Counted from the stretch's first letter, positions 1 through 9,330 are shown. The stretch: DNA of 64,000 bases from Clostridium sp. 28_17 (GCA_001916065.1 MNRS01000013.1:1-64000); one strand, 5' to 3'. The notes: generated by a model from the letters alone, not told the origin. Translations and numbers: made by a program.

Positions 1-104
1 CTTTATAATTTTGTTTCGTTCACAAATATTATATATTTGATTTTTATATGTGTCTATATTTTTATGTTAATTTTGTTGCTTTAATTTTTTGAACTGGGTC
101 AAAT

Positions 105-707
105 TTACTTTGCAAGTTCAATAATATTGCTCATAATCTCCTCAGTAACCTTATCCAAAACCTCTTTATCCTTACTACCTTTATATTGACTAAAATCAAG
201 AGGTTTTCCATAAGTAATAGTAACCTTCCAGTTTCCCTTCGTTCCACCTTTAATACCGCATGGCACAACAGGTGCACCGCTTCTTACAGCAAAAAATGCC
301 GCTCCATCTTTAACTTTTTCACCTTTTGCCAAACCATTTCTAGTTCCCTCTGGAAACAACGCCAAACAATCACCATTTTTTAAAGTTTTCAAAGACTCCT
401 TTAAAGCCATAACCTCTTTAGAATCTCTCTTAACCAAAATAGCATCAAACACATGACCAAGCAACGCCAAAAATTTATTCTTTGTTAACTCTTCTTTTGC
501 TAAAAATCTAGTATATCTTCCAGTAGTTACTTCCATTAATGGTGGATCTAAAAAACTTCTGTGATTTCCACAAATAATTACTGGCCCTTCTTTTGGTATA
601 TTTTCTTTTCCTACTAATTCAAATCTATATACAACTTTGCAATAAATCCAAATCGCACCTTTTACAATTCCTCTTTCTATTGCTTTCAATACATTTTTCA
701 TTTTCAA
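105..707 (-). CDS. plsC: 1-acyl-sn-glycerol-3-phosphate acyltransferase (PlsC family)
   Basis: A 200-residue membrane-associated acyltransferase that would transfer an acyl chain to the sn-2 position of lysophosphatidic acid, giving phosphatidic acid for phospholipid synthesis. The catalytic HX4D motif is seen as NHRSFLDP (residues about 47-54). The substrate-binding FPEGTRN block is near residue 117, and CGIKGG follows. A hydrophobic, basic N-terminus fits peripheral membrane attachment. Length is typical of the short Firmicute PlsC. It is the last gene of a minus-strand operon, 18 bp after the P-loop/Asp23 gene. The family assignment is firm; exact acyl-donor preference cannot be read from sequence. 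Confidence 0.9.
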   Translation of the reverse strand: MKMKNVLKAIERGIVKGAIWIYCKVVYRFELVGKENIPKEGPVIICGNHRSFLDPPLMEVTTGRYTRFLAKEELTKNKFLALLGHVFDAILVKRDSKEVMALKESLKTLKNGDCLALFPEGTRNGLAKGEKVKDGAAFFAVRSGAPVVPCGIKGGTKGNWKVTITYGKPLDFSQYKGSKDKEVLDKVTEEIMSNIIELAK

Positions 708-725
708 ACTCCCTTTCCCACAAAA

Positions 726-1625
726 TTATAAATTTTCCTTTGGAATATATACATTTTTTGCTACAACTTCAAACTCCTCAACATTCATCGCAGTAAGTTT
801 CTCAATTTCTTTCTTTGCTTTAGCCTTAAACTCATTAATTCCATTAACCACATTAAAACCATAAACAACAGTAACTTCCATATACAACTTAACACCCTCG
901 CCAAAATTATCAACCCTAATCTTTTGGACCTTATGAATCTCAATTGTTTTAGAAGCCAAATACTCTATAATTTGTCTAAAAACATTATCAGAAATAGTAA
1001 ATTTTCCCATATAACTGAATGTAGGTCTAATTATAGACTTCTCTGAAATATACGGATCTTTTCCTCTCCCCTTAGTCTTAAAAATTTGAAGAGGATCTAA
1101 TAAATACCCAGAAAAATCCTTTTTTATTTCAAAAGTAGGAACAGGAATTACATGTTTACCCTCTGTAACCCTTATTCTTCTAGCCGTTTCCATTTCCTCT
1201 TGTGTTGCAACATCAGAAATATACGTAGTTTCACTTATCTCAGGCAATCCTAAATTTGCCGCAATTTTTTGCACCATACCATCTGACGTTCCAAGTATTA
1301 ATATACTTTCTGGTTTATACTTTTTAAAAGCCTTAATTATTTCCTGTTTTTCCTCATCTGTGTAAAATAATGCATGTTTAACAGTTTCAATTTTTGTTGG
1401 TGCTTTTTTTGCAGATTCACCAGCAATTACTTCATTATCTTTTATTAATAAACCATCATCAATTATATAGTTAATATTTTTTTCACTTGCTACCATTTGT
1501 GCTCTATAACTTTTTCCAGTCCCTGATGGACCTACAAAAGCATATACTTTTATTTTATTTGTTCCTAACTTTGAAAAATTCGAAAAATTAGGTATTTTGT
1601 TTGGTATCTTATCCTTTAAAGTCAT
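726..1625 (-). CDS. P-loop ATPase fused to a C-terminal Asp23/Gls24-like domain
   Basis: A 299-residue protein of unknown role. Residues about 25-45 hold a Walker A motif, GPSGTGKS, followed by a nucleoside-kinase-like stretch in which IIDDGLLIK could be a metal-binding segment. The C-terminal third (about 200-299) resembles the Asp23/Gls24 alkaline-shock family: a YMGKFTISDNVF start, a beta-rich middle (VKLYMEVTVVYG), then an amphipathic helix and VEEFEVVAKNVYIP. Asp23 proteins are usually separate about 120-residue envelope-stress proteins, so fusion to an ATPase is unusual. It lies between a transglutaminase-like gene and plsC with 13-18 bp gaps, so they are probably co-transcribed. ATP binding is likely; the function is inference. 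Confidence 0.7.
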   Translation of the reverse strand: MTLKDKIPNKIPNFSNFSKLGTNKIKVYAFVGPSGTGKSYRAQMVASEKNINYIIDDGLLIKDNEVIAGESAKKAPTKIETVKHALFYTDEEKQEIIKAFKKYKPESILILGTSDGMVQKIAANLGLPEISETTYISDVATQEEMETARRIRVTEGKHVIPVPTFEIKKDFSGYLLDPLQIFKTKGRGKDPYISEKSIIRPTFSYMGKFTISDNVFRQIIEYLASKTIEIHKVQKIRVDNFGEGVKLYMEVTVVYGFNVVNGINEFKAKAKKEIEKLTAMNVEEFEVVAKNVYIPKENL

Positions 1626-1638
1626 TCTCTTACTCCTT

Positions 1639-2760
1639 TTATTTATAATTTTCTACACTAAGTTCTGGATATTCAAAATTCTTACCATTTTCAGACATTT
1701 GACCAGATATTGCATGTGATGTATTAAATTCTTTTGAACCTTTTAAAAAATATTGATATTTTATAGATTCATTTATTTTTCCATTACCTATTATGATAGG
1801 GTCATCCCAAGTACAATCAACTGCATACCAAATTCCATTTAATTGCACATAATTCCATGCATGATTTTCTGTCTCCCCCTGTGAATTTGTAGCAGTTCCT
1901 GACACAATAACACATGGTATATCCAAAGCATCTAATAAATATTTAAATGCCTCAGCATACCCCTCACATACACAACTTTTTTCAATAAGTGTTCCATAAA
2001 TATTTCGAATATTAGGTTTTGCAAGTGTTTGATCATATTCTGCATTATCAATTAAGTAATCATGTACCATTTTAACATTTTGGTAATCATTTTCTTTTTT
2101 ATTTTGAACAATTTGTTTTTTTATTTGCTCTACCTCATTTATTGCAGAATTCACTCTACTAACTGTAGAAAATTCATCTGATAAATATGTTGTGCCTTTT
2201 CCTTCGTTTAAAAATACCTTATAAGATTTTTTATTTCCAATAGTTGTTGTTTCTATATTATAATAGACTTTCGAAAAATCTATATAAAACACGTCTGGAT
2301 TATCATTTGAATATGCACTAATTGCATCATTATAATACTCAAAAATCAAATCTTTAGTATCTTCGTTCGAAGCAAGATTTGCTACTTTTTTTCCTATTTC
2401 AATTTGATATGTTCCACTTTTCATATTTTCTTTATTGTTGTATATTGCATTATAAATCATTTTTGAATACTCATTTAATTGATTATAAAAATATCTACTA
2501 CATTTTCCATTTGAAAATTGTGTTTCTTCTGTATTAGTGTTTTCTTTAGATGTATCCAGTATTTCTGGTGTCAACGCTTCTTGTTCAGTATTATTATCCG
2601 ATATTGTTGTAATATTGGAAACAAAATCTTTTACCATACTAATCTTATCAGTTTTTATTATTTCATCATATATTAATAACCCAAAGATAATCATAAATGT
2701 AACCAATAACATTAAGATTAATCCCATTATGAATTTTGTAAATTTTGACACCATATTCAC
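1639..2760 (-). CDS. Membrane-anchored transglutaminase-like protein
   Basis: A 373-residue protein with one N-terminal membrane segment (residues about 10-32) and a Thr/Glu/Asn-rich linker. An extracytoplasmic transglutaminase-like domain fills the C-terminal half. The catalytic triad is visible: Cys in SCVCEGYAEAF, His in ENHAWNYV and Asp in YAVDCTWDDP. Such clostridial proteins are thought to act as peptidases or cross-linking enzymes on the cell wall; the substrate here is unknown. It is first in a minus-strand operon with the Asp23-fusion ATPase and plsC. The start sits after an AGGTGA-type ribosome binding site. It runs divergently from the germination operon, 90 bp away. Confidence 0.8.
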   Translation of the reverse strand: MNMVSKFTKFIMGLILMLLVTFMIIFGLLIYDEIIKTDKISMVKDFVSNITTISDNNTEQEALTPEILDTSKENTNTEETQFSNGKCSRYFYNQLNEYSKMIYNAIYNNKENMKSGTYQIEIGKKVANLASNEDTKDLIFEYYNDAISAYSNDNPDVFYIDFSKVYYNIETTTIGNKKSYKVFLNEGKGTTYLSDEFSTVSRVNSAINEVEQIKKQIVQNKKENDYQNVKMVHDYLIDNAEYDQTLAKPNIRNIYGTLIEKSCVCEGYAEAFKYLLDALDIPCVIVSGTATNSQGETENHAWNYVQLNGIWYAVDCTWDDPIIIGNGKINESIKYQYFLKGSKEFNTSHAISGQMSENGKNFEYPELSVENYK

Positions 2761-2850
2761 CTACCTCATTGCAACTTCGTAATAATTATATCATTTTTTA
2801 TTATTAAAAAAAAGTATATTTTAAATTTTTTTGCCAATACTACTAATATT

Positions 2851-4509
2851 ATGAAAATAAAAGATTTTATAAACAATACATTTGGCTATAAGCCAAAAAA
2901 CGAATATCAATTTACATTACCGGATAATCCTGAAATAGATACGGAAAACTATAACAATACAAATTCTGACAAAATAGAAAATATTTACTCGCAAATTGAT
3001 GCAAATTTAAAATATATAGAAACGAAATACAATACTTTAATAAATAGTGATATTATAACTAGGGAATTCACCCTTAACACAGGTAGCAAACAATATAAAG
3101 CATTTATTTTGTATATTGATGGCATGGTAGATTCTCAAATTTTAAATGATTTCGTTTTAAAACCTTTAATGTTAAAAAATAAATTTTGCAATAATGAAAC
3201 CTCAAAAACAATAGTTCAAAAGGGAAAAAAATCAAACATTGCAAATTTTATTCAAGATTGCCTAATACCACAAAATAATATTAAACAACAATCTTCTTTT
3301 AAAGATATTTTTAGTGGTGTTAATTCTGGTAATTGTGCTTTATTTGTTGATACATTATCTGTAGGTTTTGACATAGATGTAAAAGGGTTTAAACAACGAA
3401 GTATTTCAAAACCTGAAAATGAAATTGTAATAAAAGGCCCACATGAAGCCTTTGTTGAGAACATGCGTACAAATACAACTCTTTTAAGAAGATTTACAAA
3501 TAATGAAAATTTGATAATTGAAAACACAAAAGTTGGTAAAATAACCCAGACTAATTGTGCAATATGTTATATAAAAGACATTGCAAATGATGCTTTAGTT
3601 GCTGAAACAAAATATAGACTAAATAATCTAGAAATCGACTCTTTGCTTTCTGCAGGAGAACTTGAACAGTTATTAACAGATACTAACTCTCTAGGTGTGC
3701 CTAAAATACTTGTTTCAGAAAGACCTGACTATGCTGTAAAATCACTTTTACAAGGTAGAGTAATTATATTAATAAATGGTTCACCTTACGCTCTAATTTT
3801 ACCTGCAATTTTGATTGATTTTCTTACATCTCCAGAAGATACAAATTTAAAGCCTCAATTTGCCAATTTTTTAAAAGTTGTAAGAATAATATCCTCTTTC
3901 TTTGCTTTACTATTACCTGGATTATATATTGCAATAACTAATTTCCATAGAGAAATTATTCCAACAGAATTATTATTTTCTATACTTTCATCAAGACAAA
4001 GTGTTCCTTTTCCTATAATTGTAGAAATTTTGATTATGGAAATTTCTTTTGAAATTATAAGAGAAGCAGGTCTTAGGGTTCCCTCTCCAATTGGCCCCAC
4101 ACTTGGTATTGTTGGTGCACTGGTATTAGGGCAAGCCGCTGTAAGCGCTGCAATTGTTAGTCCAATCCTAATTATTATTGTTGCTATTACAGGTATGAGT
4201 TCATTTGCAATACCAGATTTTACATTTAGTTTTCATTTAAGATTTTTTAGATTTGTATTTATACTTTTAGGATTTTTAGCAGGATTTTTAGGTATTGGTA
4301 TGGGACTTTTTATTTATATCTCTTCACTTTGCGATTTAGAAACTTTTGGTGTGTCTTATACCATCCCATATGCACCTGCAGTGAATTCAAAAAACAATGG
4401 ATTTATGCTTTCACCTATTTGGAAACGTGAAGATAGAGCAACATATTTAGCAACTAAAAAAGAAAAAAAACAAAATAAAATTTCAATGAAATGGAGAAAA
4501 ATTAATTAA
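2851..4509 (+). CDS. gerKA: Spore germination receptor A subunit (GerA/GerKA family)
   Basis: A 552-residue A subunit of a germinant receptor of the spore inner membrane. Residues about 1-240 form the soluble N-terminal domain, which carries the family signatures ILYIDGMVD and TNCAICYIKDIAN. About five hydrophobic segments follow, including ASFFALLLPGLYIAI-like and the conserved PSPIGPTLGIVGALVLGQAAV stretch. The C-terminus is a basic tail (KKEKKQNK). It heads a four-gene operon with B, C and a D-like subunit. The ribosome binding site before this ATG is weak. A forespore sigma-G promoter would be expected upstream, but no convincing one was found. Paralogue naming (K versus others) is not certain. 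Confidence 0.93.
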   Translation: MKIKDFINNTFGYKPKNEYQFTLPDNPEIDTENYNNTNSDKIENIYSQIDANLKYIETKYNTLINSDIITREFTLNTGSKQYKAFILYIDGMVDSQILNDFVLKPLMLKNKFCNNETSKTIVQKGKKSNIANFIQDCLIPQNNIKQQSSFKDIFSGVNSGNCALFVDTLSVGFDIDVKGFKQRSISKPENEIVIKGPHEAFVENMRTNTTLLRRFTNNENLIIENTKVGKITQTNCAICYIKDIANDALVAETKYRLNNLEIDSLLSAGELEQLLTDTNSLGVPKILVSERPDYAVKSLLQGRVIILINGSPYALILPAILIDFLTSPEDTNLKPQFANFLKVVRIISSFFALLLPGLYIAITNFHREIIPTELLFSILSSRQSVPFPIIVEILIMEISFEIIREAGLRVPSPIGPTLGIVGALVLGQAAVSAAIVSPILIIIVAITGMSSFAIPDFTFSFHLRFFRFVFILLGFLAGFLGIGMGLFIYISSLCDLETFGVSYTIPYAPAVNSKNNGFMLSPIWKREDRATYLATKKEKKQNKISMKWRKIN

Positions 4510-4524
4510 AGGAGGGATTTTACA

Positions 4525-5610
4525 ATGTCTAAAAATAAAATTGGAACACTAGAAGCAATTGCCCTAATATTATCTGCTTTAGCACCTTTTACCGTAATCT
4601 CAATATCTAGAACATTTATAAATGAACTAAAATCTAGTGCACTTCTTAATATAATTTACATTTCAATTATCTGCACACTTATTATATATTTTATTTATGT
4701 TTTATTTAAAAATTTCCCCGGATTTGACATAATAGACATTTCAAATTATATTGGTGGAAGCATTTTTAAAAATATAATTGGTTTTGTTTTTATTGCATAT
4801 TTTATAATAACCTCTGCCATGCTTTTACGAAATTTTTGTGAGGGATTAAAAGTAATTTATTATCCATACACAGATATTACTTACATTATATTATTGTTTA
4901 TTATCACAATAACAATAGCAAATAAACTCGGATTTGATTCTACAATAAAGACAACAACCCTTATTTTTCCATTTCTTCTTGTTAGCATTCTTTTACTGTT
5001 TATCGGAAATTTAAGCAACTTTTCTTTTGAAAAAATGTTTCCATTTATGGGAGATGGATTTAAAAAAACATTTATTTTAGGGCTTTCAAATATTGGTTCA
5101 TTTACCGGAATTACGTATATTTACTTTATTCCACCATTACTAAAAAAACCTGAACAATTTAAAAAAATTTGTTTATTATCAATAATATTATCAAGTTTTT
5201 TTATATTAATTTGTGTTGCAACATTACTTTTTATGTTTCCTATCTACATTAATACAGATGAAATTATGCCATTATTTTCTGTAAGTAGAAATATTGAGTT
5301 TGGTAATTTTTTTCAACGATTTGAGTCATTATTTTTACTTATATGGTCAATTTCGTTTTGTTGCTATTTGAGTATTTCATTAAAATTTGCTAATTGCATT
5401 TTTTGTAAAATATATAACCTTTCAGATGCATCACAAACAATAGATATAATATCTATCCTAACATTTGTAATTGCTCTTTTGCCTCATAATTATTCAATTT
5501 CATATTTTTTTGAAACATACATTTATAGATTTATAACCATAGGAATTATTTTTTTAGGAATTTGTATATTACTATTGTCAAACTATAAAAAGAAAAAAGT
5601 AGGTGAATAA
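4525..5610 (+). CDS. gerKB: Spore germination receptor B subunit (GerB/GerKB family permease)
   Basis: A 361-residue integral membrane protein of the amino-acid/polyamine permease-like GerB family, with about ten hydrophobic segments along its whole length. It probably forms the germinant-binding channel of the receptor. It begins 15 bp after the A subunit, behind a good GGAGGGA ribosome binding site. The last codons overlap the ribosome binding region of the C subunit. It starts MSKNKIGTLEAIALILSA, the usual style for this family. Ligand specificity cannot be inferred. Confidence 0.92.
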   Translation: MSKNKIGTLEAIALILSALAPFTVISISRTFINELKSSALLNIIYISIICTLIIYFIYVLFKNFPGFDIIDISNYIGGSIFKNIIGFVFIAYFIITSAMLLRNFCEGLKVIYYPYTDITYIILLFIITITIANKLGFDSTIKTTTLIFPFLLVSILLLFIGNLSNFSFEKMFPFMGDGFKKTFILGLSNIGSFTGITYIYFIPPLLKKPEQFKKICLLSIILSSFFILICVATLLFMFPIYINTDEIMPLFSVSRNIEFGNFFQRFESLFLLIWSISFCCYLSISLKFANCIFCKIYNLSDASQTIDIISILTFVIALLPHNYSISYFFETYIYRFITIGIIFLGICILLLSNYKKKKVGE

Positions 5611-5611
5611 C

Positions 5612-6829
5612 TTGAAAAAAATTATAACAAGAATTTTTATTATTATTTTAATATTTATTTTTATCATATCTTTTTCACATTCTTATACAGCCTTGAATAT
5701 TGATAACCTGGCATTTGTAGTTGCACTGGGGATTGATTCTTCAGATTCAAAAGAAATTAAAGTAACATTTCAATTTGTTACTCCACCATCTTCTAATGAA
5801 GGTTCAAGCCAAGAAACGCAAATTTTTGAAGATACAGTAGATACAAATTCAATACCAAATGCAATTAATATTATGAATAGTTATTTAGCACGAAAAATTG
5901 ATTTATCACATTGCAGAAACATTGTTTTTTCAGAAGAAATAGCAAAAAATGGAATCTCTAATTTTATATACACATTAATGAATGATGACCAGGTTAGACC
6001 AACTTCAAACATAATAGTTTCAACCTGTAGTGCAAATGAATATATAAAAAATTCTATACCAAGCCTTGAAACATCAATAACCAGATATTATGACATTTTT
6101 CCTTCATCTGGTAAATATACTGGTTATGTTTCAGACGCCACAATAGGAAAATTCTATAACGCACTAGTATGTAACGCTTGTGAACCATACACTATTTTAG
6201 GCGGTGTAACATCATCCACACAAACTGGTTCCCAATCTACTGTTCCTGACGACTCAAATATAAAATCTGGTGCCTCACCAATCTCTGGACTACGTTCCAC
6301 AGAAAATATTGGTATAGGAGTATTTAAACACGACAAACTTGTTGGTGAATTAGATGCAATAGAAACTGTTTGTTTTCATATTTTACAAAATAATTTAAGT
6401 TCTTTTCTAGTTTCTATTCCTGATTATAATAATAGCAATTCTAAAATAGATTTAATACTTTCACCAAAAAATACTGTTGATTTTGATGTTAAAATTATTA
6501 ATGGTTCACCTTTTATTAAAATAAATTGTGAATTTACCGCTAAAGTTTTCTCAATTGATGAAAATACAAATTATTTAAATAAAGAAAATCTTAATTCTGT
6601 TTCATATAGTTGCAATCGTTATATGGAAAATGTTTTATTAAAATATTTATATAAAACTTCTGTTGAATTTAGAAGTGACATTAATGGTATTGGTAAATAT
6701 GCTTTATCTAATTTCCAAACAAACACTGATTTTAAAAATTTCAACTGGATTGATAATTATATGAATTCAACTTTTAAAGTTGATGTTAATACTACTGTAG
6801 ACTCTGGATTTTTATTAAATAAAACATAA
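5612..6829 (+). CDS. gerKC: Spore germination receptor C subunit (GerC family) lacking a lipobox
   Basis: A GerC-family subunit of about 405 residues. The signal-like hydrophobic helix is followed by LNIDNLAFVVALGID, the conserved start of mature GerC. The C-terminal domain has the usual order: VCFHILQNNLSSFLVS, a VDFDVKI beta strand, CEFTAKV, then FNWIDNYMN. Typical GerC proteins are lipoproteins with a Leu-x-Gly-Cys lipobox just before that start. Here the segment reads ISFSHSYTALN and contains no cysteine. The start is uncertain: TTG at 5612 lies five bases after AGGTGA, while a GTG at 5603 would overlap that site. Identification is firm from sequence and operon context. Confidence 0.9.
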   Translation: MKKIITRIFIIILIFIFIISFSHSYTALNIDNLAFVVALGIDSSDSKEIKVTFQFVTPPSSNEGSSQETQIFEDTVDTNSIPNAINIMNSYLARKIDLSHCRNIVFSEEIAKNGISNFIYTLMNDDQVRPTSNIIVSTCSANEYIKNSIPSLETSITRYYDIFPSSGKYTGYVSDATIGKFYNALVCNACEPYTILGGVTSSTQTGSQSTVPDDSNIKSGASPISGLRSTENIGIGVFKHDKLVGELDAIETVCFHILQNNLSSFLVSIPDYNNSNSKIDLILSPKNTVDFDVKIINGSPFIKINCEFTAKVFSIDENTNYLNKENLNSVSYSCNRYMENVLLKYLYKTSVEFRSDINGIGKYALSNFQTNTDFKNFNWIDNYMNSTFKVDVNTTVDSGFLLNKT

Positions 6830-6844
6830 CTGTGAGGTGTTTTT

Positions 6845-7024
6845 ATGGTTGACATTTTTTTTAATTTTTTATTTATAATTTTTAGTATATATGTTTTATT
6901 AAAAACTATTTTTTATGCTTTATATGAAATTAAGACTCAAGAAAATAAGTCTGGCGGAATTGCTATTATTGTATTTTCTATAATCATTCTTACTTTTGCT
7001 ACTTTATTTATTTTCCTTAAATGA
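6845..7024 (+). CDS. Small two-helix membrane protein, probable germinant receptor D subunit
   Basis: A 59-residue protein starting MVDIFFNFLFIIFSIY and ending LFIFLK. Two hydrophobic helices (about 3-25 and 38-58) flank a short charged loop, KTQENKSGG. A GAGGTG ribosome binding site precedes the ATG, which lies 15 bp after gerKC. Short D subunits with exactly this two-helix layout accompany some GerA-type receptors and modulate germination rate. The assignment rests on topology and position, because such small proteins align poorly. Confidence 0.7.
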   Translation: MVDIFFNFLFIIFSIYVLLKTIFYALYEIKTQENKSGGIAIIVFSIIILTFATLFIFLK

Positions 7025-7045
7025 TTTTGAAGTTAGAACAAATCT

Positions 7046-7089
7046 GTAAATTTGTTCGTGCGCGAAAATTTATGAAATAAATTTTCTGT
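7046..7089. repeat. Dispersed repeat family 2, copy A
   Basis: A 44-base stretch between the ger operon and rnr that recurs with few changes at 23331-23374. Both copies read GTAAATTTGTTC, then a short variable TACGC/TGCGCG part, then ATGAAATAAATTTTCTGT. It contains a small inverted repeat, AAAATTTA/TAAATTTT. Function is unknown. Confidence 0.55.
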
Positions 7090-7100
7090 GCAATGTAATT

Positions 7101-7140
7101 TTATATATTAGGAAAGTTGCATAACTTTCCTAATATATAA
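7101..7140. terminator. 18-bp perfect hairpin downstream of the ger operon
   Basis: Bases 7101-7118 are exactly complementary to 7123-7140, with a GCAT loop. The core is AGGAAAGTT/AACTTTCCT. It lies about 75 bp after the D-like subunit, between the convergent ger operon and rnr. It is probably a terminator or mRNA 3'-end protector, although the T-tract after it is short. Confidence 0.6.
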
Positions 7141-7149
7141 TAAAAATTT

Positions 7150-7180
7150 AGGGATTGAAGACCCGTCCCCCAATCCCTAA
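7150..7180. repeat. Palindromic repeat (GGGATTG...CAATCCC family), single unit, rnr terminator
   Basis: One unit of the repeat family found at several convergent junctions of this window. The arms AGGGATTG and CAATCCCT flank AAGACCCGTCCCC. On the minus strand it directly follows the rnr stop codon and is followed by ATTTTTATT, so it can serve as rnr's intrinsic terminator. Confidence 0.75.
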
Positions 7181-7183
7181 TTT

Positions 7184-9307
7184 TTATTTCACAATTTCAA
7201 AATCAATTTGTCTTAGCATCTTATTAGCAGAAATAACCCTAATCTTAACCTTATCACCAATTTTATAAGTAGTATTAGTTCTTTCTCCAATAAGTCTTTT
7301 TCTCTCTTCATCATAAATAAAATACTCATCGCCCAAATTTTCAAACCTAATCAAACCTTCAACAGTATTTTCAAGTTCAACAAAAATTCCAAACTGAGTA
7401 ACAGATGATACGATACCATCATATTCCTCACCAATTTTATCTTGCATATATTCAGCCTTTTTCAAATCCTCACTATCTCTTTCAACCTTAGTTGCAACTT
7501 TTTCTCTGTCTGATGATGATGCCGCTCTTTGCTCTGCTTTTTCTTGATATTCTTCTATCCAGTCTTCGTCAACAACATAATTATCTTCCAAATATTTTGA
7601 TATTATTCTGTGTATAAACAAATCCGGATATCTTCTTATTGGTGATGTAAAGTGGCAATAATATTTACTTGCAATTCCAAAATGTCCTTTGTTTTCTGAT
7701 TCATATCTTGCAACTTTAAGTGTTCTTAATATTAATGTTGATACTACTTTTTCTTCGTCTTTTCCTTTTATTTCTTCCAGTATTTTTGATACCTCTGTTG
7801 GATATATCTTTTCATTTACAACTTTTATTTTTAATCCAAAATTAAATAAGAATTTATTTAAGTCTTTTATTTTATCTAAGTCTGGATCCTCGTGAACTCT
7901 GTAAATAAATGGTGCATCTAACCAGTAGAATTTTTCTGCAATTGCTTCATTTGCACTTAGCATAAATTGCTCTATTATTTCATTACTAAAACTTGTTTCA
8001 TATTTACCAACATTTATTGCTCTACCTTCTTCATCTAAATCAATTTTGCTTTCTGGTATGTCTAAATTTAAATATCCTTGTTTTAATCTTCTTTCTTTTA
8101 AAATTGTTGCAAGTTCTGCCATTAATTCAAAGTCTTTTATATATTTTTCATATCTTTTTAATACTTTCTTATCAGATTTATCTAGAATTTTTTGTACATC
8201 GTGATAATTCATTCTTTCGCGTACATTTATTATTCCTTTATACACTTCTGCTGATATTGTCTTTCCTTCTGGATTTATCTCCATTGAACATGAAAGTGTA
8301 AACCTATCTTCACCTGCATTTAAACTGCATATTCCATTTGATAATTCTTTTGGAAGCATTGGTATTACTCTAGAAAGCATATATATACTTGTTCCTCTAA
8401 TTTGAGCCTCTTTATCCAAAAAACTTCCTTCTCTTACATAGTAACTTACATCTGCTATATGAACATCTAATCTATAGTTTCCATTTTCCAATTTTATAAC
8501 TCTTACTGCATCATCTAAGTCTTTTGCATCTTCACCATCTATTGTAAAAATCACATGTTCTCTACAGTCAACACGATTTGGAATATCCTTAATGTCTATT
8601 TTATCTCCATATTTTTTTGCTTCTTCCACAACTTGTTCTGGAAATGTTGATGGTAATTTATATTCTTTTATTAATGATAGCATATCAACCCATGCTTGGT
8701 CTGGAGAGCCTAATACTTCTATGATTTTTCCCTCTGCATTTTTTCCTTTTTCAGGATATTTGGTTATTTGTACAACAACTTTATATCCATTTTTTGCTTT
8801 TCCGATATTACTTTTAGATACAAAAATATCTGTTCCAAAACTTCTTTCATCTGGCACTACAAAACCAAAATTTTGGCTCTTTTGGAATGTTCCAACTACA
8901 GTGTCTTTTTCATGTTTTATTATTTTTTTTATTCTTCCTTCTGCTCTTTTTATTTTATTTTTTTCTTCAATTATTTCGACTAAAACTTTGTCTCCATTTA
9001 ATGCATTTAATGCATCTTCTTTTGATATATAAATTTCGTCTTCTTGATTTTCTATTTTTACAAAACCAAATCCTTTTTGATTTTTTCTGTATATTCCTTC
9101 TACGTAGTTTTCACCTATTAATCTATATCTATTTTTCTTATTTTTTACTATCTTATAGTTTTCTTCCAAATTTCTTAATGTTTGTCTAAATTCATCATTT
9201 TCTTTTTTAGGAACTCCTAATAAAATAGCCATTTCTTTTGCTTTCATTGGAGTATAGTTTTCGTCTTTCATGAATTCTAAAATTATATCTTCTTTATTCA
9301 TTTTCAT
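7184..9307 (-). CDS. rnr: Ribonuclease R (RNB family exoribonuclease)
   Basis: A 707-residue 3'-5' exoribonuclease that degrades structured RNA. Domain order: an N-terminal helix-turn-helix-like segment (about 1-65), two cold-shock domains (YRKNQKGFGFVKIE and FQKSQNFGFVVPD), the RNB catalytic domain, and a C-terminal S1 domain (YDGIVSSVTQFGIFVEL). The magnesium-binding cluster appears as TIDGEDAKDLDDAV. HFTSPIRRYPDLFIHR is the RNB signature. The length fits Firmicute RNase R. It lies downstream of secG, the order secG-rnr common in Firmicutes (usually followed by smpB, absent here). The ribosome binding site is AAGGAAGGAA. Confidence 0.96.
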   Translation of the reverse strand: MKMNKEDIILEFMKDENYTPMKAKEMAILLGVPKKENDEFRQTLRNLEENYKIVKNKKNRYRLIGENYVEGIYRKNQKGFGFVKIENQEDEIYISKEDALNALNGDKVLVEIIEEKNKIKRAEGRIKKIIKHEKDTVVGTFQKSQNFGFVVPDERSFGTDIFVSKSNIGKAKNGYKVVVQITKYPEKGKNAEGKIIEVLGSPDQAWVDMLSLIKEYKLPSTFPEQVVEEAKKYGDKIDIKDIPNRVDCREHVIFTIDGEDAKDLDDAVRVIKLENGNYRLDVHIADVSYYVREGSFLDKEAQIRGTSIYMLSRVIPMLPKELSNGICSLNAGEDRFTLSCSMEINPEGKTISAEVYKGIINVRERMNYHDVQKILDKSDKKVLKRYEKYIKDFELMAELATILKERRLKQGYLNLDIPESKIDLDEEGRAINVGKYETSFSNEIIEQFMLSANEAIAEKFYWLDAPFIYRVHEDPDLDKIKDLNKFLFNFGLKIKVVNEKIYPTEVSKILEEIKGKDEEKVVSTLILRTLKVARYESENKGHFGIASKYYCHFTSPIRRYPDLFIHRIISKYLEDNYVVDEDWIEEYQEKAEQRAASSSDREKVATKVERDSEDLKKAEYMQDKIGEEYDGIVSSVTQFGIFVELENTVEGLIRFENLGDEYFIYDEERKRLIGERTNTTYKIGDKVKIRVISANKMLRQIDFEIVK

Positions 9308-9330
9308 TCCTTCCTTGTATATTTTTCAAA

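Noticed and set aside
2808..2850. Sigma-G promoter directly before gerKA
   Set aside because: GTATA and CAATACTA are spaced loosely and would place the start almost on the ATG; not strong enough to annotate.
8592..9189. Overlapping plus-strand ORFs of 70-146 residues opposite rnr
   Set aside because: Low-complexity Phe/Leu/Ser-rich shadows of the AT-rich antisense strand without ribosome binding sites; the same applies to those opposite gatA, hemW and the GH94-like gene.
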